A stretch of DNA of 37,445 nt from a virus: positions 1 through 37,445 of the IMG/VR virus record IMGVR_UViG_3300025098_000123. One strand, written 5' to 3'. Position numbers and translations under genes: made by a program. Shown here one piece after another: positions 13,707 to 19,984 of the stretch. The stretch's first letter is position 1. Each line of letters opens with the position of its first letter. The notes under the pieces were generated by a model. The model did not search any database and was not told where the DNA came from. It worked only from the letters and a program-made list of their open reading frames with translations.

Positions 13707-16040
13707 TTAGCAACAGCAGTTACAATAGCATGTACTGCAGCTACAACAAGTACTACAGCAACTAGTGTTGTAATTACAACAATAGGTACAGCAGCTACCA
13801 CAGATAGTAGCGGAGGATGATGGGCAGCTACAACAATAGGTACTGCAGCTGCAACTATAACTACCGCAGATGGAAGCAGATGGTGTTGGTGATGGGCAGC
13901 TACCACATATAGTTATAGAAGGTGTTGGTGATGGTGACGGTGAATAGCTACTTTGGATAGTAGCAGATGGTGTTGGTGAGGACGAATAGCTACTTTGGAT
14001 AGTAGCAGATGGTGTTGGGTCTAGATCCTCTTTTAAATTAACTATCTGCTTTGCGAAATCTAGCTTTACAGCTTTAGATGTTCCAGCTAAACCTAAATAA
14101 ACGTTATCGCCAACTGTAATAGCAGCTGTTGTAAATCCTGTACCAATGCTCATAATACCAGAACCTTCTTCAATAGTAGCTTTACCATCCATAAATTCCT
14201 CACTATAATCTCTCCATTGGATTTCGTATGTGTTAGGATTAATTCTGAAACATTTTGTATCAGCCCAGAATGCACTATAGAGCCAACCGTCAGGAGCTAA
14301 GTATCCATTAAAGTTTTTATTTTTATTAGCCACTGCGAGATAATCTGCCGGTAAGTCAACTTCCTCATAAGAATCATCTACACAATCTATAATTAAAATC
14401 GTCTTCCCAGTTCTAGGTAAGCAAAATACTTTGTTAACACTCTCAACGTAAGTAGCACCTACATATTTAACATCAAATCCAGATACGCCCGATTTAATTG
14501 GGTCACCTGTTAATATTGAAACTTCACCATTAGTATCTATCTTGAGAATTTTTTGACTCAATGCTGGTGGCATATAGATGTTACCTTCTTTATCTGCTGC
14601 AGCTCCCCAAACATGACCATAAAACCCGGGTTGTGGTGGTGTGATTACACCAGTCTCGCCAGTATTTGTATTATATGTATAAATTTTTAAAGTCTTAGTA
14701 TAAGATGGCATATAGATAATACCATTAGCTCCTTCTGCTCCGGAGCGTACTTGAGGTATACCTGAAAACTTCTCTTCTAATGTAAGCTTACCTGTCTTTC
14801 TCTCTAATTTAGCCAACGAACTAGAATAAGCCGGTAGGTAATATGTATAACCATCAGATGCATGAACATTACCAATAAAACCTTTATAACCAACTTCTCT
14901 CTTACTTATATTATCTTGTACGGTGTCTGTAGTAATATGATAGTCAGACTTATAGCCTAGTGAATGAATAACACCAGAGTCGTCTAAACCTAATGTACGA
15001 GTTTTAGTAAGATTACCTACGATTTCACCTTCTAAATATTTGAATGTAGGCCAATGTTCGGTTAAGTCAGGAGATAAATCTGCTTCAGTAACCGTATAGT
15101 TAGTTGTCACACCTGCCTGCTTATCAGCGGTCGTGATCATTCCGTTAATGTCTGAAATGTAATTTGCGATAGGAGTACCAGCTCCTGCACCTCCAAATGT
15201 CCAAACAGTTACAAGCACCGGCTCTCCTTTGAAGATTAAAAATGCTGGATTACCACTATCACCTTTAATCTTACTCTCATTGAAAATAAGTCTTTTGGAA
15301 TCTGTAGGCGTTCTCATCCGACCACCGTTAGCCCAATCTATAATAAGAGCTTTTTCCTCTTGGTCAAATCCAATACAAGGTATCTTGCTCTTATATATAT
15401 TATCAAAGTACTTACTGTAATCGCTAGGCAATACCGAGTAGGGTTTTATAGTTGAAGGAAGATCACTGTCTAAGGTATAAATTGTTAAGTCTGGATTGTA
15501 GTTCTTACATTCTGGATGTCGTACCTTTCCTACCACAGTACGGTCATGCACAATACCGGCATCTTTTTCTACAAATCTAACTACAGTACCTACAGAATAC
15601 TCATAATGAGCAGCACCTATAACATGTCTTGGAGTTATTAGAGTTCCTGCTTTCTTGTGACCTCCGCTACTATTCCAAGGAGATAGTCCTGTGAGGTCCA
15701 AGTCTGCACACCACAAATCTTCGTTTCTCATATACCCACGAGTCGCATGATCCTGAGAGATGAATACCTTACCATTAACTTCCATACTCATCGACTCATC
15801 TAGCATGTCATCAATTTGTTTGGCGCAATGAAGAGAAATGGATGGCGGTTGAGTTGTATCTAGAGGTAAAACAGACAAACTTGGACTTGGTGCTGGAGGA
15901 ATACTAGCTGGCGTAGCTGATGGAGATGGTGTAGCTGATGGAGATGGCGTAGCTGATGGAGATGGTGTAGCTGATGGAGATGGCGTAGCTGACGGGGATG
16001 GTGTAGCTGACGGGGTAGGAGTTATAGGCTTTGTACTCAT
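13707..16040 (-). CDS. Virion-type serine protease / beta-propeller protein with repeat stalk and Cys-rich tail
   Basis: The product is 777 residues from ATG 16040, which lies 5 bases after a perfect TATAAATA box. Residues 8-46 are PSPSATP repeats. A chymotrypsin-like domain follows: LITPRHVIGAAHYE gives H145, NPDLTIYTLD gives D184 and KGDSGNPAF gives S262, the complete triad in order. Residues about 330-705 hold at least five blade-like repeats of the type 'DG-xxYLP...xLxKLDxxTGxxx', suggesting a beta-propeller. The C-terminus drifts from TIQSSYSSSPTPSA repeats into residues 710-777, where 23 of 68 residues are cysteine. No signal peptide is seen. It is likely a tail-attached adhesin or surface-cleaving enzyme, but a virion location is inferred. 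Confidence 0.7.
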   Translation of the reverse strand: MSTKPITPTPSATPSPSATPSPSATPSPSATPSPSATPSPSATPASIPPAPSPSLSVLPLDTTQPPSISLHCAKQIDDMLDESMSMEVNGKVFISQDHATRGYMRNEDLWCADLDLTGLSPWNSSGGHKKAGTLITPRHVIGAAHYEYSVGTVVRFVEKDAGIVHDRTVVGKVRHPECKNYNPDLTIYTLDSDLPSTIKPYSVLPSDYSKYFDNIYKSKIPCIGFDQEEKALIIDWANGGRMRTPTDSKRLIFNESKIKGDSGNPAFLIFKGEPVLVTVWTFGGAGAGTPIANYISDINGMITTADKQAGVTTNYTVTEADLSPDLTEHWPTFKYLEGEIVGNLTKTRTLGLDDSGVIHSLGYKSDYHITTDTVQDNISKREVGYKGFIGNVHASDGYTYYLPAYSSSLAKLERKTGKLTLEEKFSGIPQVRSGAEGANGIIYMPSYTKTLKIYTYNTNTGETGVITPPQPGFYGHVWGAAADKEGNIYMPPALSQKILKIDTNGEVSILTGDPIKSGVSGFDVKYVGATYVESVNKVFCLPRTGKTILIIDCVDDSYEEVDLPADYLAVANKNKNFNGYLAPDGWLYSAFWADTKCFRINPNTYEIQWRDYSEEFMDGKATIEEGSGIMSIGTGFTTAAITVGDNVYLGLAGTSKAVKLDFAKQIVNLKEDLDPTPSATIQSSYSSSPTPSATIQSSYSPSPSPTPSITICGSCPSPTPSASICGSYSCSCSTYCCSCPSSSATICGSCCTYCCNYNTSCCSTCCSCSTCYCNCCC
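13710..13913 (-). repeat. Cys-rich degenerate repeat tail
   Basis: This stretch encodes the last 68 residues of the protease-propeller protein, 23 of them Cys, with ICGSC, ICGSY and TYCC repeated. The plus-strand DNA shows a duplicated segment ACAACAATAGGTAC 54 bases apart (13776 and 13830), in frame, so the tail probably grew by tandem duplication. Confidence 0.6.
15903..16019 (-). repeat. PSPSATP tandem repeats (N-terminal stalk)
   Basis: Repeats of a 7-residue unit with period 21 bases or a near multiple occur at the start of the protease-propeller gene. The same motif family recurs in the plus-strand adhesin genes at 35.8-37.4 kb. Confidence 0.85.
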
Positions 16041-16045
16041 ACCCT

Positions 16046-16053
16046 TATTTATA
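16046..16053 (-). promoter_or_regulatory. Perfect late promoter box, TATAAATA (minus strand)
   Basis: The box ends 5 bases before the ATG at 16040, and selects this start over an in-frame ATG at 16103. Confidence 0.7.
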
Positions 16054-16089
16054 TCTCTTAGCAGGTTGAGCCAATATTTCCAATATTTG

Positions 16090-16137
16090 CTACTCCAAAA
16101 CATTTTTAATACCCTTCCATTTATCAGCTTTAACCAT
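16090..16137 (-). CDS. Possible 15-codon leader ORF ahead of the protease gene
   Basis: A second perfect TATAAATA box (16143-16150) is followed by exactly 5 bases and ATG. The frame encodes MVKADKWKGIKNVLE and then TAG. It overlaps, in another frame, the upstream extension of the protease gene. It could be a true micropeptide, a translational leader, or a remnant of a longer gene. It is called only because the promoter-to-start spacing matches that of real genes. Confidence 0.3.
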   Translation of the reverse strand: MVKADKWKGIKNVLE

Positions 16138-16142
16138 ATGTA

Positions 16143-16150
16143 TATTTATA
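16143..16150 (-). promoter_or_regulatory. Perfect late promoter box, TATAAATA (minus strand)
   Basis: The box ends 5 bases before ATG 16137. Together with 16046-16053 it gives tandem late promoters for the protease-propeller gene. Confidence 0.6.
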
Positions 16151-16156
16151 CATAAA

Positions 16157-16849
16157 CTATATAATATCCTCTAGTTCTGTAGCATATTTTAATCGCTTTT
16201 GAGTGTGTGGTGTACCAGCCTTTTCGTAACGCTTTAAGAAAATCATAGTAGCGTCTTTAACATTATCTGTTTGATTTAACATCTGCTTCACCTTCTTATA
16301 TTCAGGATGTCTCTCCATTTCATATAAGATAAAATCTATTTGAGTGTCTAAATCACTCCAATCTGTACCTTTTTTCTTAGCGAATTTAGTTAAGTTAATA
16401 GGGTCTGTATCATATCTACCACCTTTTTCCCATTGGGCTAGACCTCGGCCCGGTCCCCCACTTAGTTGTTTAATGGCAGGGTCTAAATTAGATTCTGCTT
16501 TTAAGTTTGCTACAACCCCTATGGCAGCAGTTTTTGTTAGCCCTCCAGCAGTTAATCTATTAACGATATATTTTGTAGATCCTTTAATTGGAGCATCATC
16601 AGGCTCAGAATTAATTTCAGTAGGTGGTTTTTCGATTTTGAGCTTTTGCAATATTTCCGATGCGACCTTATCAAATTTAGGAGAAGATATTAATTCATCA
16701 GCCTTTTCTACAGCATCTATTTTTTGTTCTATTGGCTCTGGCCTCTCTTTAAGAGCCTTGAGAATATAATCAGTTTCATAAGCAGTCGCACCTAAAGATA
16801 ATAACCCCATAAGTATCTCTTTATAGCCTTCGTCAAACTGCTCAGTCAT
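16157..16849 (-). CDS. Phage lysozyme-fold peptidoglycan hydrolase
   Basis: The product is 230 residues. The first 85 residues are helical and charged, with no signal peptide. Residues about 92-228 look like the 'phage tail lysozyme' family (Phage_lysozyme2). The domain holds IVNRLTAGGLTKTAAIGVVANLKAESNLDP with the candidate catalytic E119, then GPGRGLAQWEKGGRYD, a helix with TQIDFILYEMERHPEY and a final MIFLKRYEKAG. This fold cleaves glycan strands. It may act as the endolysin or be packaged in the virion; the missing signal and the neighbouring structural genes leave both open. It is the second murein hydrolase of the window beside the M15 domain in the hub gene. No late box is evident; it may be transcribed from promoters further upstream on the minus strand. 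Confidence 0.7.
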   Translation of the reverse strand: MTEQFDEGYKEILMGLLSLGATAYETDYILKALKERPEPIEQKIDAVEKADELISSPKFDKVASEILQKLKIEKPPTEINSEPDDAPIKGSTKYIVNRLTAGGLTKTAAIGVVANLKAESNLDPAIKQLSGGPGRGLAQWEKGGRYDTDPINLTKFAKKKGTDWSDLDTQIDFILYEMERHPEYKKVKQMLNQTDNVKDATMIFLKRYEKAGTPHTQKRLKYATELEDII

Positions 16850-16861
16850 CGATTTTAGGTA

Positions 16862-17008
16862 TTATTGTTGATCTATCCACTCCTGTGCTTCCTCTTCTGT
16901 GCAGGTGGAAAATACCCATTGATCAGAAGAGTCTAATATCTTAAATGGAGGTGCCTCGCCGCCTGCTGTTAGGGGTAGGTTAGTTGTATCAACTATTGTA
17001 TATGCCAT
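16862..17008 (-). CDS. Small hypothetical protein (48 residues)
   Basis: An ATG at 17008 opens a frame MAYTIVDTTNLPLTAGGEAP... ending with EEEAQEWIDQQ and TAA at 16862-16864. The composition is protein-like, with an acidic C-terminal helix, and the gene fills the gap between the lysozyme and the gene at 17087-17590 on the same strand. It resembles small phage proteins, but I do not recognise it. No late box or Shine-Dalgarno precedes it. Confidence 0.5.
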   Translation of the reverse strand: MAYTIVDTTNLPLTAGGEAPPFKILDSSDQWVFSTCTEEEAQEWIDQQ

Positions 17009-17086
17009 GTTTGCTGAATTTTTATATTACCAATACTGACCGTATGCATATAGGAGCTCGTTTTGTTGTTTTTGCTCCTTTACATA

Positions 17087-17590
17087 TCATTCAGGCAGAT
17101 AAAGATCAGCTACATAACTCTCTTTCTCTAAAGTAAGCTCTGTCTCCGTAAGTTTACCATCTCCTTTATCAGTCTTATTAGATAAATTTTCTTCATCTTG
17201 CTCAACTTCTTTAGGAGTAATATTAACATCATCTTTACGTTTTTGAGCATCACATGTAGATGGTAAGTTAATACCGAAATCAACAGGCTCTCCGAGGTGG
17301 CAAGGTACATCAACCGTTCCAACATAGCGACCACCTCCATGATCAACAGACAATGTTAATTTATCACCCTCAGGGCTAATACCTCTTACACGAAGATGTA
17401 ACCCGGTATCAATAAAATCATCAATAATTTCTTTTACATTAGTTGGGATACTTTTGTAAACTTCATCACTTTTAAAATTATCATTAAACTTGAACACGTC
17501 ATTCTGCTGAAATCCGCTTTGGATACCACGTGCGGGGTATTTTGCCATGTAATATTCAAACAGATGGAGAAATTTTTTGTCTTTAGCCAT
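17087..17590 (-). CDS. Conserved-looking phage protein of unknown function
   Basis: With ATG at 17590 the product is 167 residues, opening MAKDKKFLHLFEYYMAKYPARG. The segment LFEYYMAKYPARGIQSGFQ followed by DVFKFNDNFK resembles a protein I recall from marine T4-like phages, but no function is known. The C-terminal third is acidic and likely unstructured. The start is chosen from the late box exactly 5 bases upstream (17596-17603); a longer TTG-initiated frame to 17626 would run into the divergent gp25 promoter. The gene is divergent from gp25, and its neighbourhood suggests a virion or assembly role. Confidence 0.6.
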   Translation of the reverse strand: MAKDKKFLHLFEYYMAKYPARGIQSGFQQNDVFKFNDNFKSDEVYKSIPTNVKEIIDDFIDTGLHLRVRGISPEGDKLTLSVDHGGGRYVGTVDVPCHLGEPVDFGINLPSTCDAQKRKDDVNITPKEVEQDEENLSNKTDKGDGKLTETELTLEKESYVADLYLPE

Positions 17591-17595
17591 ACTAT

Positions 17596-17603
17596 TATTT
17601 AGT
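17596..17603 (-). promoter_or_regulatory. T4-type late promoter box, ACTAAATA (minus strand)
   Basis: The box ends 5 bases before the ATG at 17590. It is separated by only 6 bases from the plus-strand box at 17610-17617. Confidence 0.55.
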
Positions 17604-17609
17604 CTTTTA

Positions 17610-17617
17610 GATAAATA
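17610..17617 (+). promoter_or_regulatory. T4-type late promoter box, GATAAATA
   Basis: The box lies 13 bases before the gp25 ATG at 17631, longer than the usual 5. It makes the second half of a divergent late promoter pair. Confidence 0.4.
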
Positions 17618-17630
17618 TTTATACAAATTT

Positions 17631-18116
17631 ATGTCGGTAAGATTAGATAATTTAGAAAGATCCTCAATCGAGCAAAAATCCTTACAGGATGGCTATCTCT
17701 ATAAAGATATAAAGTTTGATTTAGATTTTAGTCGTTACGTAAAACCTGAGCTGTATTCTCAGTCCGGTCCAAAAGATCTTGCAGAGATACAAGATGGGCA
17801 AGCTGTCATTAACTCAATTAAAAATATTTTAACTACAACACCAGGTCAAAAATTACTTAACCCACTTCTTGGATTAGACTTTAGAAGCTATCTATTCGAA
17901 CCTATCAATACAACAACATCATATTTTCTTAACGAGTTCATTTATTTAAATTTAGGTGTGCAAGAGCCTCGTATTTTTCTCAATACTGTTAGTGTCAAAG
18001 GATTGCCTGAAGAAAACCAATATAACATTGAAATTGGGTTTAGTATACCACAACTCGATATTAACAATTTATCCTTAAACGCTACACTCAATAAAGATGG
18101 CTACGTTGTTGTATAA
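17631..18116 (+). CDS. 25: Baseplate wedge protein gp25
   Basis: The product is 161 residues (T4 gp25: 132). It is the small wedge core protein with a gpW/gp25 lysozyme-like fold, also found in type VI secretion (TssE). The signature lines are present: INSIKNILTTTPGQKLLNPLLG, then DFRSYLFEPIN and, after a helix, LGVQEPRIFL with the conserved EPR motif, ending with strands YNIEIGFSIPQ. ATG 17631 gives MSVRLDNLERSS. An earlier in-frame start at 17577 would overlap the divergent gene. The gene leads the wedge run with gp6 next, 26 bases downstream, as in other T4-like phages. Confidence 0.9.
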   Translation: MSVRLDNLERSSIEQKSLQDGYLYKDIKFDLDFSRYVKPELYSQSGPKDLAEIQDGQAVINSIKNILTTTPGQKLLNPLLGLDFRSYLFEPINTTTSYFLNEFIYLNLGVQEPRIFLNTVSVKGLPEENQYNIEIGFSIPQLDINNLSLNATLNKDGYVVV

Positions 18117-18128
18117 CAATGCCACTAG

Positions 18129-18136
18129 ATTAAATA
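18129..18136 (+). promoter_or_regulatory. T4-type late promoter box, ATTAAATA
   Basis: The box ends 6 bases before the ATG at 18143. Confidence 0.55.
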
Positions 18137-18142
18137 TATACA

Positions 18143-19969
18143 ATGAGCCTTCAAGATTTTACAGACTATAGCCTTCCGAAGAATGCTTATCTCACTTTTG
18201 ATGCTAGTTCTCTTAAGACATTAATTATTGATAGACTTAATGAAAACGAAACATTTACAGATCAAAATTTTGAAGGTTCGAACTTTAGTGCGTTTATTGA
18301 TGTTGTAGCATATATGTATCATGTTTTGCTTTTCCAGCTCAACACAACATCTAATGAATCTACATTTAGTACAGCAACTATTTATGAAAATATGAACAAG
18401 CTTGTATCCACAATTGGATACAATCCTCTCGGTGATCAAACATCTTTAGTTAACATATCTTTATCAGCTGCAGATTTAGCTTCAAATGTTTATACCGTTC
18501 CACGTTTTAGCACAGTAGCAGCTAATGGAGAAACATATGTAGCTACTGAAGATATTACTTTTGAAAAGACTGTAGATAACACTTTAGAAGCTGTCGCTCC
18601 GTCTAATAATACTTTATATCAGGGGACAATTTCTGAAACAACCTTTAGAGCTACCGGGGAGCCGTATGAAAATATTATCTTAATTGATACTTTCACTTCC
18701 AAGCAATTTAGACAAAGTACGTCAAATGTTCGCAATACAAAGTTTATTAGTGATAATGCTTTTAATGTTTTTGTACAAAATGATACTACGAGAGAGTGGA
18801 CAGAATACGAAGAAACTTCTTCGCTCTTTTTGGAAGGTGCAGAGACTAGGAAATATGAAAAGCGTTTAAACGGTAGTGGAAACTACGAATTTAAGTTTGG
18901 TAATAATATAAACGGTAAACAACTAGAAGCCAATGATACGGTTTTAATATTTTACGTTGTCTCGGATAATGAATCTGGATTAATTGGTCCTAACACCTTT
19001 AACAATGCTTCTTTTGCGCTATATGGCTCTCCTAATTTCAATGGTGTTAAAACAGCAATTTATGACACTAATCAGACATTAATTACCCCATCACAATTAG
19101 GTAATTTGACGATTAATAATCGATTTGCTTCTTCACCGACAAAATTAGCTGAAACTGTTACGGAGATACGACGTAATGCTCCGAAAGTATTTGCAGCACA
19201 AAATCGTTTAGTAACCAAAGAAGATTACGAGTATCAAATTAATAGAAACTTTAATAATCTTACCCGAGATGTAAAAATATTATCTAATAATGATTATACA
19301 TCAAAGGTGTTGTCCTATTATAATGACATAGCCTTTATACCTGGTAATGATGACTCAAGAGTGTTGTTTTCACAGGTTTTATTCTCTGCATCAACATCAT
19401 TTAATAATGTTTACGTCTATACAGTACCGAATAGTAATCCTACTCTAAACGGACGCACACCAAATTACTTGAATTCTGCCCAGAAACAACTTATTGCAGA
19501 ATTTTGTGAAAATAAAAAGGATGTTACGCAAAACGTTGTAGTTTCAGATCCAGTATTTAAAGCATTTGCATTCGGTGCAGCCAGTGTAGATGATAATTCA
19601 GTAGATGACACGGTTAATAATACACGGCTTCGCGTTACTTTAGATAAAAATCAAGCTACCAACGATGGTGCTGTTAGATCAGCAATATTTAACATAATTA
19701 ATAACTATTTTGCAGCCGTTCAGTTAGGTGATATAATTGATGTAGCTGATCTTACACGAGATATTATTAATATTCCCGGTGTTACAGATCTTCATACAAT
19801 TAACGGTGATACGGAAGTTCCAAATTTAAACTTTATTATATGGAATCCTGATTATAAAGAAGAAGATAACGTTTTACAATCTTTAAATTATCAATTAGAA
19901 GATTTTCAATTTGCATATTTCTACGATCCTCAAAATATCACGAATAAGATTGCTATACGACGATTGTAG
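18143..19969 (+). CDS. 6: Baseplate wedge protein gp6 (baseplate J family)
   Basis: The product is 608 residues (T4 gp6: 660). gp6 forms the inner ring that ties the wedges together. Recognisable parts are the N-terminal helix FSAFIDVVAYMYHVLLFQLNTT, in which membrane-like aromatic spacing is typical of gp6, followed by TATIYENMNKLVSTIGYNPL. Then come central YVATEDITFEKT strands and the J-like core APKVFAAQNRLVTKEDYEYQ ahead of NNLTRDVKIL. The C-terminal part has YVYTVPNSN and further strands. It starts 26 bases after gp25, with its own late box 6 bases before ATG. The gp25-gp6 order is standard. Confidence 0.85.
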   Translation: MSLQDFTDYSLPKNAYLTFDASSLKTLIIDRLNENETFTDQNFEGSNFSAFIDVVAYMYHVLLFQLNTTSNESTFSTATIYENMNKLVSTIGYNPLGDQTSLVNISLSAADLASNVYTVPRFSTVAANGETYVATEDITFEKTVDNTLEAVAPSNNTLYQGTISETTFRATGEPYENIILIDTFTSKQFRQSTSNVRNTKFISDNAFNVFVQNDTTREWTEYEETSSLFLEGAETRKYEKRLNGSGNYEFKFGNNINGKQLEANDTVLIFYVVSDNESGLIGPNTFNNASFALYGSPNFNGVKTAIYDTNQTLITPSQLGNLTINNRFASSPTKLAETVTEIRRNAPKVFAAQNRLVTKEDYEYQINRNFNNLTRDVKILSNNDYTSKVLSYYNDIAFIPGNDDSRVLFSQVLFSASTSFNNVYVYTVPNSNPTLNGRTPNYLNSAQKQLIAEFCENKKDVTQNVVVSDPVFKAFAFGAASVDDNSVDDTVNNTRLRVTLDKNQATNDGAVRSAIFNIINNYFAAVQLGDIIDVADLTRDIINIPGVTDLHTINGDTEVPNLNFIIWNPDYKEEDNVLQSLNYQLEDFQFAYFYDPQNITNKIAIRRL

Positions 19970-19970
19970 G

Positions 19971-19978
19971 ATTAAATA
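19971..19978 (+). promoter_or_regulatory. T4-type late promoter box, ATTAAATA
   Basis: The box ends 6 bases before the ATG at 19985, overlapping nothing but the 15-base gap after gp6. Confidence 0.55.
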
Positions 19979-19984
19979 TGTTAT

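Noticed and set aside
13700-13906. Second minus-strand ORF overlapping the Cys-rich tail, hydrophobic Val/Ala/His-rich
   Set aside because: It is an alternative frame of the same repeat with no promoter box or start signal. The Cys-rich frame continues in phase from the protease and propeller.
17049-17075. GGAGC/GCTCC stem with T-rich loop between small minus-strand genes
   Set aside because: The loop is long and the stem only 5 bases; not convincing as a terminator or riboswitch.
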